Shown: positions 43,326 to 54,639, counted from the first letter of the stretch. The stretch is 64,000 nt of DNA from Limnephilus marmoratus (GCA_917880885.1 OU862913.1:1798001-1862000); one strand, 5' to 3'. Numbers and translations: made by a program. The notes: generated from the sequence alone by a model not told the origin.

Positions 43326-44676
43326 AATACTGTATGTCTGCACTACAGTATCCACAGCTTAAGTTCTTAGAGTTTCGTATAGTACTAGATGACAAGAAGT
43401 GGTCGCCATTTTACGATTTAATGTAGATTTACTATAGACGAATGCATTACATAATATGTAGGTAAATATAATAATAAAGTGTTTGTTTTGCTTTTATGTA
43501 AAAGTCTTTTACATCTACATTTTTACTTATATTTTGTTATGATAAACACGTCGGATTTATGTTTAAATAAGAATTTACCTAATTGGTTTTTGTCGTTATG
43601 TTCCTGTGAAATAAAATGGTTTTAATTTGCTATATAAACTATTTACACTCATAAAAGTAAATTTTATCCTAAAAGTTATCTTTAAATTTCGGAAAAATGT
43701 TAAAACATACGAGTATTATAAAAAATACTAGTGTGCAGTTCACACCGGTAGAAGCGAAACCTTCAGAAAAAAGAGTCGGAAGGCTACGAAGCACCGCGTA
43801 AAGAGGAGACCGATTATTCTAACCCATTCTTTATAAATGCTGTTTGTCTCTTTTTTGTGCCGCTTTTTTGTTTCATCCAGTTTCAAATCACAACGGTGCT
43901 AAAGAAATTTTCACTTCAAAGAAATTATAATTTTTTTTTAATGGTTTGCTTATTGTTTCTTTTTAGTTTCGCTTTTTAGTTTCAAATCACAACGGTGCTA
44001 AAGAAGTTTTCACTTCAAAGTAATTATAACATTATTTTAGTGTCGCTTTTTCGTTTCATCCAGTTTCAAATCACAACGGTGCTAAAGAAGTTTTTCACTT
44101 CAAAATAATTATAATTTATTTATTTGTGGTTTGCTTTTGCGTAAAACTGTAAAAAAAATTAAAATTCGAGTTTTCTTAAGTATTGTATTTTTCTTGAAAT
44201 CTATTTCTCTACGCAACTAGTGTTAAAACCATTCAATCTGGTATTAACTTAGATCAGCAAACATAAAAAGCTCTTTACGATAAAGTATTTTTTGTAAATG
44301 TATTTAAAAAGTGATAGTAGGTCGGTGTCAGCCCTTACTAGTACCTAGCACATTCCACATGTGGCTTTTTGAAACAATAGTGCTATTTTGAAGGCTAACG
44401 TGACCCTAGGCGGTCGCTGTCACAGCCGCCCGCCTTGTTGGGCGTTTCCAATAATATTTGATTATTTATTATGAATGATTATTTTTTTAATATTTCAGTT
44501 TTAGGGCACAAAATCAATATTTTTTTTCTTACAACAAATTAATTTAAGCCAAATAAAAAATATTGACAACAATATTTTCACAAAAAACCCGAAATAATTT
44601 CTAAATCCCATAGAGTAACGTTGTGTAACAAGACGGTTTGTCGAGGGTATTTTTAGCATGGTATGGGAAAGGTTAA

Positions 44677-44957
44677 TGAGGTTGGAATGAATTAATGTTT
44701 TGTCTTCCCTGTTATTCACATAGAAAATTAAAATTTGTTGTCTCATCTGACATATAAATGTGTCGACTTTTAGGAAAGCATTTATTATTTTATACAGAGT
44801 CGTAACAATTTTTAAATATTTTTTACGGATGCAAAAATGTATTTTTTAGGAATACTTGAAATCTTGATTTAATGATTAAGTATTTGAGGAGTTATTGATG
44901 TATTAAAGAGCATTGTAAACTATAATCGCATCGTGGATCCAGGAGGGTTAAGGCAGT
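44677..44957 (+). repeat. flank Y
   Basis: Matches 13179-13445 in duplicon A and, inverted, 40804-41079. Non-coding. In A it directly follows repeat X. Confidence 0.65.
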
Positions 44958-45190
44958 GTTCAAAAAGTTTACAAATGTCTTCCACATAGATCTTTCTGGG
45001 CATTGTCGTGGAGTCTTACAGAGGCACATTAGTGAAAAGGGACACAACGTCAAAACTGTTCAGTTTTGACGTTGGTCAGTTTTGACGTTGTGTACCTTTT
45101 CACTCCATGACAATGCCCAAGACTCCCCGAAAATGCTCAGAGAGAACTACGAGGAAGACATTTGTAAACTTTTTGAACTGTTAAATCTCA
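44958..45190. pseudogene. inverted pair of Penelope-like RT fragments
   Basis: The minus frame at about 45062-44958 has SFDVVSLFTNVPL-like and KIYVEDICKLFEH sequence. The plus strand from about 45067 repeats SFDVVYLFTP and then a decayed CKLFEL tail. The two halves form an imperfect palindrome of about 100-bp arms around CAGTTTTGACG. Penelope-like elements often occur as inverted, truncated copies. Confidence 0.5.
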
Positions 45191-45445
45191 CTTTTAGTAC
45201 TTTGTAAAGTAGCTAATTACTACGTGGAATAGCAAGATAATTAGGTTAAATAAATGAAGTGCTATCTACTATGTAGATAGCAGTTTGCGTGGGAAGCTGT
45301 AAGTAGCAGATGCCAGCCAATTACATATCACCTCCGCTCACCACAAATCAACTTTTGGTTCTAATGGAACCTTTGGACGCCAATCCTCGACTATACAGTC
45401 GAGGAATGTCAATTTGCAGCGAGCACGAGACTCATCCTTCACGGC
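45191..45445. other. short spacer with two perfect hairpins
   Basis: TGCTATCTAC-TAT-GTAGATAGCA at about 45270-45292 and CCTCGACT-ATAC-AGTCGAGG at about 45386-45405. No gene is attached to either. Confidence 0.4.
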
Positions 45446-45901
45446 GTGGGCATTCTTAATGAAATAGAACAGAATAAATTTCAAATTCTCCAAAACAGAG
45501 CAATGCGAATAATACTCCGAAGAAATAGATTTTCAAAAATAATTAAAATGTTAAAGGAACTTAATTGGTTAACAGTGAAACAAATACTGACCTTGAACAC
45601 GTTGATATTTATTCACAAAATATTAAACAACATGTTACCAAAATACTTCACAAATAAAATCGTATACAATAAGGACATTCACAGACATTACACAAGGACT
45701 TGCAAGGAAATAAGATTAAACAAAAAGGACAAAACGAATACGCAAAACAGTCTGCTGTACAAAGGAATTAAGTTATATAACACACTACCAGAAACTCTTA
45801 AGTCCTCACCAATTGAAAAGTTCAAGATGGATTGTAGGAGCTACATAAAACAAAAACAAAAATGTGATTTCAAAAAATTTTGTGAATTTAAAATATTATA
45901 A
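45446..45901 (+). pseudogene. LINE reverse transcriptase, C-terminal fragment
   Basis: A 151-codon frame with KFQILQNRAMRIILRRNRF, LKELNWLTVKQILTLNTLIF and LYNTLPETLKSSPIEKFK. This is the post-palm domain of a Jockey/CR1-type RT. It is followed by an A-rich tail to about 46010. No catalytic box upstream, so 5'-truncated. The frame is intact and hence relatively young. Confidence 0.75.
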
Positions 45902-46110
45902 TTAAAAAAAACTGCAATATGAAATATTATAATCAATTAGAAATTTGTAAACTTAAATGTACAAATTACTAAAATAAAATTCAAATAAAAAAAATAAAAA
46001 AAATGTAACATCCCTGGAAAGGAGTGGGGTGTTGGGCTATTGCCATTAAAACCCACTTTTAAATGTGAACATAAGCATGGTATATTGTATAAAGGAAAAC
46101 TATTAATAAA

Positions 46111-46931
46111 TGATACATAAAAGGACTCACCCGGGACCTCAAATCAATCTAATTCTAACCTATCTACCTATTTACCCCCCCCCCCCCCCGGACTGCAGCT
46201 GCGAGCAAGAGGCCCTTCCCGGAGACGCCTGGTGTGAGTTCCTACCGAAGGGGAGGCCCAGACTCTCTCCATCAATCGGTAAAACTCCGCTCGGGATCCG
46301 CTCGACTATGACAGGCGGAATCCCATGATCCTCCGCGGGATGCCGATCCTCCTGCTTCCTCTCCTGGCCTCGGCTCTGGAGCCGAACGATCACCGATGGT
46401 GGGGACCCATGAACCTCTCCTGACTACCGGTCCTATCCCAAATGGTGGCGACACTCTTGCTCCCTTACGGCGCGAGCTCTTAAAAGTGGCGAGCTCCGCG
46501 GGATTGTCGGCCGCGGGAAAATGATTATTATCAGCGTAAACTACTATATACCGACAGGATGGCTCTGATCACTCCCGATTACAATTTTTGAGCCCGGCCA
46601 CAATAACATGCCGCAGAATTATACTCGACCCGATTCATCACGATCTCACTCGCGTTTTTGAGGGTTTTACTTTGAAAACCATTAATAAAATTTCACCAAA
46701 AATCTTTCTTTTACTCTTTCCCATACAATTAGCACATTTTACTCCCAATCTGTGACCCGTCGATTTCCAAAGCCAGCCGCTCTACTCGCTTCAAAATCAA
46801 AGTGTGCGGAACCGGAACAACGCCCTCTCGCGCCTCGCCTAAACACCAAAATCCCGAGAGTGTCGCCAACATTATCATTTTTTTTTAAGTACTTGACGGA
46901 ATAATAATTTTTTAAGAATTGCTTCATAACA
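46111..46931 (-). repeat. probable gypsy 3' LTR
   Basis: On the minus strand a purine-rich tract (CGAGGGAAGGGGGGTAT, 46932-46948) precedes TGTTATGAAGC. The 821-bp segment ends at TTTTATGTATCA (46111), giving TG...CA ends. It is GC-rich relative to neighbours, and the opposite LTR is missing. Confidence 0.5.
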
Positions 46932-47650
46932 ATACCCCCCTTCCCTCGAAAATGTTTGCCCTCAAACACTATTGAAAAACACCCATATAAACCTATACTG
47001 GCCAGACTGGTCCCGAGGAGTAACAAAAACAAACACTCAACCATTATAAATGAGCATCATAATTTGGAAAACAAAACTTATTTACTAACGGATAACAAAA
47101 CTTACGAAGAATGGGTGTACCGCAGCTCCAATCGCACCCATCGAGCGTGTAGCCGGATGGTTGAGCCTGCGATGCAGCCATTCTCGAACTTAAAAAAAAT
47201 TTAAGATAAAAGTAGCTTAATAACAAATTTGAGCAGATGTTACGTGAACGGAGTCAGCAAGCACCCACAGTATTGGAATACCGGGTGATGAGAAATTGAC
47301 GAATGTCGAAGACTGCCGTTAGCGTTACATCTATAACAGAAAACATATTTGAACATAAATTGTATGAAAACTTATAGGTATAAAAAATATATACTCGTAT
47401 AATCTCCTTCTCAACACATCTATACAACTTAGCGTTAAAGCTTCACTGACCCATAAATAGGGTGATTAGGTCAATCAGGCATCACTTTTTCTTTATTATT
47501 AGGGAGGCAAGCCAACCCTCACTTTTCACTGAGTCTACTTCTCCGTTGGAGATAACAACACACCTTGAATAAACTCTAACTACTCTAATTAACTCGGTCC
47601 TTGGGTGAATAATATTTAACCAACAATAATTATACACTGTAAAGGTAATT

Positions 47651-47738
47651 TTAATAGTGTACAACCACCGCATTGGATGGTGCCAAATAATTTTTAATAG
47701 TATACAACCAACGCATCGGATGGTGCCAAATAATTTCT
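47651..47738. repeat. tandem repeat, 43-bp unit x2
   Basis: TTAATAGTGTACAACCACCG...GGTGCCAAATAAT and a second unit with four changes. Confidence 0.7.
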
Positions 47739-48090
47739 TAATATTTTTTTTTTTTAAGTCTTAATAGAGTTAGAACGACTTTTCAAAAGTAGAGGCTTAG
47801 CTGACGCAGCCCATGATTAAAGAGTAAAAATAATAGTTAAATATTTTACTATGAAAACAGAACAAAAATTGTAGTTACTCCCAAGTTAGTTTAGTAATAA
47901 GTTATGTAACCTTAATGATGAAACCAAGTCTATTAGTGTCAATGCACTCCAGGTGAATAACTAAATTCTTTATTTCGAAGCCACTTTGAAAACAAAGAGG
48001 TACTACACTGGTATCTCTGTATTTTCCAAGTAAGTACAAACATAAAAAACGGCATATAACATCTATGCACATAGTTAAAAATGATATACA

Positions 48091-48237
48091 TGAAATAAAC
48101 GGAGATAGAGAGCGGATATGTCCGTGTATCTCAGGATACAAAACTTACAACTAACAGAAAGAAAGTATGCCTGAAACACACGGAGATAGCGAGCAGACAA
48201 GTCCGTGTATCTCAGGATACAAAACTTACAACTAACA
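48091..48237. repeat. tandem repeat, ~81-bp unit x1.8
   Basis: CGGAGATAGAGAGCGG...TCCGTGTATCTCAGGATACA...ACTTACAACTAACA occurs twice in direct orientation. Confidence 0.7.
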
Positions 48238-48652
48238 AAACCTAAACAAATTCATCTGTTAAGCCGACATCCGAACTTGCGTCTGTTTTATCTTTAATAC
48301 TATCGACAATTTATACATACACTCGCAGATATATAGTTTTAAATACATTCTCAACTTGAGCATTAGCACCAGAGTTGAGGATGTTATTGTAAAGAAACAA
48401 ACCAGCATCATCATTGCCAACATCAAACTTACAAAACACCCCCCGCGAAGTAAATAACCCATTTCCGTAGAAATGAACCTATGACAGGACTAATGACTGT
48501 CTGAACGCATGTAATCTCCATCTCGGTTGATCAGGCCGGAAGAAGTTCTGTGCATTGAAAAAAATAAGAGAAAAAGAATAATATAAAATTCCTTAAATCC
48601 AACAGTCCCCGAGAAAGATGGCCAGACTTTCTAAGGTACTGAAGAGGAGGGA

Positions 48653-51318
48653 CTACATAGGTATGTTGTCCAATTTGACGATGTCCTTTACATGAAAGTC
48701 GCCAGATACCTTACCTTTAAGATCTGCCAAGATATATACTAAGTCCGATTTTTTCTTTATTATAACATTTTGCACGAATCGTGGGGACAATTTTTGCGAA
48801 AAATAATTTAACGCGTTAGACTGAACAAAGTTTCGTCTCCACACGACGTCACCAACTTGATAAGTGACGTTTTTCCTACGCAAATTGTAGTGGTTAGCCC
48901 CCTTTTTGTATGCCTTGAGTAGAGCATCTGAAACATGTTCATACACGTCTGCCAAACCTTGTAGCTTTTGTGCATATGTGGAAGGCGAAGCTTCCTTTTG
49001 CGCGTTGCTATCCCCATCATGAATAGGGTAACGGTGCAAATCCCCATCAAGTATCTGCTCACGGCCGTGCATTAGAAAATACGGTGTGAAGTTTGTCGCG
49101 CAATTGACAGTGTTATTCATCGCGGACTGAATCTGTGGCAAAAATTTTGACCAGTTACGATGGTCTGATTCGACCAAAATTGATAAAGCAGTACCTAATG
49201 TCTGGTTGAACCTCTCAACCACATTGTTTTGTGGGGTATACAGAGAGTTGTAAAACGGAGGTGGTATATTGTAACTTTGTAGTAGTTCTTTAAACTCCCG
49301 TGAGATGAACTGGCGACCGTTATCGCACACTATCGTACGAGGCACCCCGTGAACCAGGAAAACGTTCTCTTCCAAATTTTTAACTATGCTTTTCGCGGAG
49401 CCGTTGCGCAGCGGAAATAACCAAGTGAATTTAGAAAAAACGTCAACGCATGTTAATATTATCGTAAAGCCGGAGTAACTCCGAGGTAAGGGACCTACTA
49501 AATCTAATGACAGCATTTGCATAGGTCTAGTGACACGTTTAGGGTTTGAGGATATTCCATTAGGAGGTGCCGTGCTTATCTTATGGGCTTTACAAGTTTG
49601 GCAACGATTTACAAATTCTTTATACATGTTCGGCCAGTAATACCTAAGTTGAAGCTTTTTATAGGTTTTGAAGACCCCTGGGTGACAGGCGCGCGCGGAG
49701 TCATGGGAGTCTGAAATAATATTTTTCCTATCCTCTTGAGGAATGACCCGTTTCCATGCGGTGTCCTCGCATAAGTCCAACTGGGTTTTCGTGCGACGAT
49801 ACAACTCGTTGTCTTTAATTTGGAAGTTCTGAAATCGTTGAGGGAATTCCTGACAACCTTTCCAAGCATTTAAATACCATTTATCAGTGGTATCAACAAG
49901 GTCAGATCCCGATATAAGGGCTATATCCATACGCGAAAGGGCGTCCGGTACAATATGTTGAGTTCCCTTACCGTGAACAACATCAAAGGAAAATTGCGAT
50001 AACCGTGAGCTCCATCGTGCAAGACGGCCACTAGGATTAGATAACGAACCTAACCACTTCAAACTTGAATGATCAGTAACAACTGTGAAATGCGCTCCTT
50101 CAATGTGAGGTCTAAAGTGCGTTACTGAATCCAATACTGCTAATAGTTCACGCTCCGTAATTCCGTAGTTGCGTTCGTGAGTATTTAAACACCTTGAATA
50201 ATATGCAATCGGGTGCTCTAGCCCATCAATGGTCTGAATTAAAACTCCGCCTATTCCACCGGAGCTGGCGTCGCAGTGTATCGCGAAGGGTTTTGTGAAA
50301 TCCGGGCAACTTAAAACCGGAGCTGATGTTAATGCTTTTTTCAACGCGTTGAAGGCTGTCTCGGCCTCTGGAGACCAAGCAAAGTTGCTGATTCCTTTTT
50401 TCGAACCCGTGAGTCTTGTAAGAGGGGCGGCAATGCTCGAAAAACCCTTTATGAATCTTCTGAAGTACCCACATAATCCAATGAAGGCTCGGATTTGCTT
50501 TGCGTTCTTGGGTACCGGGAAGTTTTTTATACTGTCTATCTTTATGGGGTCTGTACGAAGACCTTGCGAGTCAACCATGTACCCGAGGTATTTGAGCTCG
50601 GCTTTGCAGAACTCTTTCAGATTTATGGTTAGACCTGCGTCTCGTAGTCGTTCGTAGAGACGGTTCAATAAACAAAGATGTGATTCTAAGTCCTCTGATA
50701 CCAAGATCAGGTCGTCTAAATAACAGAAGGCATTGTCGTCAAATTCTGGACCGAACAAGGCGTCGGCCAGTCTTTGCAGCTCACTTGGTGCTTTTTTAAG
50801 TCCGAAGGGCATCCGGGTGAATTCAAACAATCCACGACCGGGTACAACGAACGCTGTCTTCTGACAGGAGTCCTTATCTAATGCAATTTGCCAAAAGGCT
50901 TTAGATAAGTCTATAGACGAGATGTATCTGGCACCGCCTAGATTGTCTAGGATCCTTGTTATGTATGGTAATGGATAGGAATCGCGTGTTGTAACATCGT
51001 TAATTTTCCTGGAGTCCAGACAAAAACGACCCGTTCCGTCTTTTTTTTTGAACTATGAGCACTGGACTCGACCATGGAGATCGTAAAGGTCGGATGACCC
51101 CAAGCTTTAACATTTCATCTACTTCTGCGTCAAGTTGACGTTGTCTTGCCGGAGACAGTGGGAAATAACGTTGTTTAAAATAGGTGGACCTGTAGTATGT
51201 ATTTTATGTTGAACTAGATGAGTCAACCCTAATCCCTTTTTTTCGTAAGAAATGGATTCGAATTTTTTGACAACGTCCGAAAGGGCTTTGTTTTCTGCAT
51301 TTGTTAGTGAAGAGGCAG
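48653..51318 (-). pseudogene. gypsy pol: RT, RNase H, integrase
   Basis: The main frame (50830 down to 48653, 725 codons) has the RT box FCYLDDLILV at residues ~35-44, RNase H CDAS (~187), ERELLAV (~227-233) and VTDHSSLKWL (~251), then integrase: His376/His383/Cys410/Cys413, and catalytic Asp443 (SLDLVGP), Asp503 (VCDNGRQF) and Glu539 (VVERFNQ). Thirty-five residues lie between the last two, as in a DD35E core. The frame extends upstream past the first Met through DKDSCQKTAFVVPGRG and KAFWQIAL to a 9-A run at 51041-51049, where a one-base slip breaks it. RT N-terminal motifs (PLSPARQRQLDAEVDEML) follow in another frame. Pol enzymes would copy and insert the element; missing gag and 5' LTR make it non-autonomous. 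Confidence 0.88.
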
Positions 51319-51596
51319 GCCAAACTTAGATTTGGATTTGAGATCAAAATACCCAGCCAAACTGAAAAATTATTTTTGTAATCAAAAGGTATATCAAATA
51401 TCTAGTGAAGATTTGAGGTAATTTATTTATATTACTTTAAATTATAAGATATAGGCCATTAATTGATTTTGGAGGCATTTTAGGCAATTATTTGCGAGTA
51501 AAAGAAAAACATAAAAAAATAATTTTACCATACATATTTATTTTAAAAATAATTACATGCTAAAAAAATGTATTTAAATTGTAAAGAAGCAATAAA

Positions 51597-52728
51597 TCTT
51601 TAATATATAAAACAAAGTCGGGTTAGTTACACTATTTATAACTCGAGATCGGCTAGACCGATTTTGATGATCTTTGATTTGTTGGATTTGTCTCCACTCC
51701 GGATAACATAATAACTATTAAAACATCGCAAAAATTCACTAAAAAGAAAGTTATGAAGAAAATTAAAATTTTCATACATTTTATATGGAACGATTTCTCA
51801 TATTTTGAAAGAACTGCAGCAATATTGTGATAGGTATTTTCCAAAAATTCAAAAACGTCAAATGTCAATTCGCTGATTGTTTCACTTTTGTTCTTAATCA
51901 TATAATGCTGCCCCTCTTTCTTACACACTAAATGTCGCTAGTCGAAATCGAAACAAACGGTGAACGTATGTCTCTGCACCCCTCAAAAGGAAAAATACAA
52001 TAATAATAAATTTCTGAAATGAAATGCATTTTTTTACGTAAGCTCCACTCAGGACCTATGTCATCTTAGGAGATGCTGTGTGGAGGGTCTTTTTAAGGAA
52101 GGGTGGGATGTTCTGGAAAGGAAAAAGGCATGAGGAGTGGGTAGGAATCTGGAGGTCAGTGTATCCGGGAGTGAATCCATCCCTCCAACTGCGGTGCAAG
52201 GCCATTGCCTTGACCAGAATTGACCTTTTACCTTGACCTTTCCAGCCGGACTCTTTCGACCCATTGGTCGAGAGAATCCGGCTGAAAAGGTCAAAAAGTC
52301 AAAAGGGAGCTCCCAGTCTCTCTCGATCCGGCCCGCCACGCAGCCGGTGGGCAGACGCATCCGCCGCCAAGACCCGCACAAAAGTCACCCCATGAATCCG
52401 AACCCCAGGCACCCCTGCTAAATCACCAAACATAGTAAACCACTTGGGGTTATCTATGGCTGAGGTGTTGGTTATCCAATAAATGGTTCCCGGGGCGGCG
52501 GCCCCCGTACCCGCTTCTTTTCAAAAACTCCCGTAAGTGGAAAAGTCAGAAAATCATAAAAAATATAAATCCGTACACAACGCCATCTCTGATACTAACA
52601 AAAACAAAACACGGACAGTTGGGCATCTATAATTGCTTCATTGTGTAATTTTTAACTTAATAAAAAAACTTAATTTAATTCAACAGTTATTGATTCTAAG
52701 GCGGTACGAAGTTCGTCGGGTCAGCTAG
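51597..52728 (+). mobile_element. Helitron-like non-autonomous element
   Basis: Begins TC after an A and ends CTAG before a T (GTTCGTCGGGTCAGCTAG), the 5'-TC...CTRR-3' form inserted between A and T that Helitrons show. Its leader (ACTCGAGATCGGCTAGACCG) resembles the start of a second fragment at 53029. It contains a retroposon at 52029-52515. Rep/helicase is absent, so the class is provisional. Confidence 0.4.
52029..52515 (-). mobile_element. hairpin-ended retroposon R1, near full length
   Basis: T-run at 52029-52035, 3' end GTAAGCTCCACTCAGG, 5' end GGGGCGGCGGCCCCCGTACC. Carries a partial internal inversion near 52240-52300 where 'gactctttcgaccc' and 'gagagaatccggctg' face each other. Confidence 0.65.
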
Positions 52729-53028
52729 TAAATAAATAAAAAATGAAAAAAAAAAAATTTTAAATCTAAAAAATTCTTATTTGGGTAGTAATTTTAATAC
52801 ATATACATATACACGACTATTTTTTATTCCGTCGTAAATAGGTAATTTGTATTTTTAATTTACACCCATCATTATGATTTTTTTTTTTAAAATTTTATTT
52901 TATTATATTTCATCATATTTATATGATAAATATAGTAAAATAATTTTTTTTATTGTTTTTCATTTACTCACAAATAATTGCCCAAATCGCCTCCAAAATC
53001 CAGAAACATCAAAATCTTTAATGGCCCA

Positions 53029-53268
53029 TCTATAATATAAAAATGAATCCCTGAATGTGTTGCTAAGCGCATAACTTTCGAACGACTGCACCAAATTGGA
53101 CAATTCTTTTTTTATGTATTCGTTATTGTCAGTACAAGGTTTTTATAAAACTTCTGGTGATCTCTGGCATTATGAAATTTGTATAAAAAAATTGCTATTG
53201 GGGACACGCAAGGAAGCGACTATTGCTATGGAAAGCTGGAGGGGGGGAGAGTTGGGGGAGGGGAACCA
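53029..53268 (+). mobile_element. fragment of Helitron-like family, in right TIR arm
   Basis: Starts TCTATAATATAAAAATGAAT and has GCGCATAACTTTCGAACGAC, resembling the leader at 51597. It interrupts homology between the two TIR arms, so it is a secondary insertion. The 3' end is unclear. Confidence 0.35.
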
Positions 53269-53352
53269 GGGAGTATTTGATATACCTTTTGATTACAAAA
53301 ATAATTTTTCAGTTTGGTTGGGTATTTCGATCTCAAATCCAAATCTAAGTTT

Positions 53353-53621
53353 TGTAAGAAACAGGCAGAAATGGGCCGCGCATACGATTCCCTTAACTTT
53401 TTTCCACATAATAATAAATAGATTTCGAAAGATTTTTATTTTATCTATTAAACGTATGTTTTAAATTTTGAGAAAAAATGTTAATTTTTAGTATAATAAG
53501 GTTATACCATAGGTCTTTGACAGATTTGTTAAATTTTCAAAAAAGATTTTGTATGCAACACCCATTTCAAATCATATAAATCATGCTGTAAAATTAATCA
53601 ATACATTATCTGGTTATTTCC
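53353..53621. other. intergenic, nothing identified
   Basis: AT-rich with no frame of note. Confidence 0.35.
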
Positions 53622-53815
53622 TTTTGGGGTGTTATGCCGTGTTGCGCTACCTCCTCCTTTAGCCAACGTTTCGGACAGCGTTACAGTGTCCATCATCATG
53701 GCAGATGTGACTGCCACATATGACTGACACATCTGCCTTGATGATGGACACTGTAACGCTGTCCGAAACGTTGGCTAAAGGAGGAGGTAGCGCAACACGG
53801 CATAACACCCCAAAA
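53622..53815. repeat. long foldback element (family F1), ~88-bp arms
   Basis: Left arm TTTTGGGGTGTTATGCCGTG (53622 onward) and its near-perfect inverse ending at 53815 surround a loop of about 15 bp (CTGCCACATATGACTG). Includes CCAACGTTTCGGACAGCG and GTTACAGTGTCCATCATC. No coding capacity. Single or short arms at 59154-59219 and 25041-25106. Confidence 0.8.
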
Positions 53816-54057
53816 GTAAATAACCATAAAATTTTTGGCCATGAAAATCTAAAATCATATCTAATACATTATCTGATAAACGTATGTTTCAGAATTTTAA
53901 TTTTGGTTAAAATAAAATCATTAAAAAATATATACGTACATGACGAAAATTGGTCCGTTTGTGTATTTATTTTCGCACTTACGAACTAATATATTTCAGA
54001 TTTTTATTACATTCTTGTTTTGCTTAGACATTATTGAAAAATGATAAATACTTATGA
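53816..54057. other. short intergenic stretch
   Basis: AT-rich; nothing identified. Confidence 0.35.
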
Positions 54058-54345
54058 TCAAAAAATAATACGATCGTTAGAACATCTTTCTACGAAATGT
54101 GGATTTTCGGCCGCTGGCTGGTGAAACGCCTTCATGCACAATCCAGACAGACGTTCATCTGACATTGTAGATCTAAGCCATGTCTTTACACGACGTAATG
54201 TGCTGAACGATCGCTCCACCGTACATGTTGTTCCTGGTAATGTTAGCAAAACTAGTAAGGCATACCTGACACTATTTGACTATTTTTAATCAATCCAGGG
54301 GGGGGGGGCAAGCGCCCCCCCTTGCCCCCCCCTGCGGGCGCCCAT
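54058..54345 (-). pseudogene. hAT transposase C-terminal dimerisation domain and element end
   Basis: The minus frame at 54249-54058 reads LTLPGTTCTVERSFSTLRRV followed by KTWLRSTMSDERLSGL. This is the C-terminal dimerisation region of hAT transposases (P-x-T-x-x-x-x-E-R-x-F-S-x-L, then K-x-x-L-R-x-x-M). It is followed on its 5' side by G/C runs and GGGCGCCCGCAGGG at 54300-54345, which look like a hAT terminus. The rest of the transposase is absent. Confidence 0.7.
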
Positions 54346-54639
54346 GTTACAATTCGAGAACAGGGGTGCAAAAATGGTCTTAATGGGTTAACTGCATCGA
54401 TATATTAACTATGGATTAGCCCTCCCATACACAATTCCAATCCCAAAGCAGGCGCGGATCCAGCCCTGGAAAAAGGTTGTGGGCACAGCCACCCGAAAAT
54501 CGGCCAAGTGCGAGGTTGCGAGTCGGAATTTGGAAAAAGTCGGAACGAACTCGCTCATGAACAATCATGACTCACGAACGACGTTTGAAATTGATTATTT
54601 ACAGGACTTTGGCCTGAGGAATGGAAATAATCATTGGAG

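Larger units (their letters stand above)
41080..44676 (-). repeat. TTAA-bounded repeat X, reverse copy
   Basis: 3597 bp, reverse complement of 37282-40803 with small indels, TTAA at 41080-41083 and 44673-44676. Carries the mirrored retroposons and a three-unit array at 43870-44105. Stop-rich throughout. Confidence 0.65.
46949..48652 (-). other. gypsy post-pol region
   Basis: Stop-rich 1.7 kb between pol and the LTR. A 67-codon minus frame at 48259-48462 has a hydrophobic run (VSLMLAMMMLVCFFTITS), which could be a leftover membrane segment, but no envelope motif is recognisable. Two short tandem repeats lie here (47651-47738, 48091-48237). Confidence 0.4.
46111..51321 (-). mobile_element. Ty3/gypsy retrotransposon, 5'-truncated
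   Basis: Minus strand: partial RT, RNase H and integrase in one frame, a 1.7-kb post-pol region, a purine tract and a putative 3' LTR. Gag, protease and the 5' LTR are lost at the TIR element that begins at 51322. Confidence 0.8.
51322..53352. mobile_element. ~2-kb element with long terminal inverted repeats
   Basis: Left arm from 51322 (AAACTTAGATTTGGATTTGA) and right arm ending 53352 are near-perfect inverses for about 80 bp. Similarity continues further in (GGCCATTAA...TTTTGGAGGC...GGCAATTATTTG on both sides), interrupted on the right by an insertion at about 53029-53268. It separates gypsy pol from the sequence at 53353. No transposase found; target duplication not clear. Confidence 0.65.

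Noticed and set aside
46110..46454. Proline- and arginine-rich frames in both strands around 46110-46454
   Set aside because: GC-rich segment inside the putative gypsy LTR; no motif and overlapping frames on both strands.
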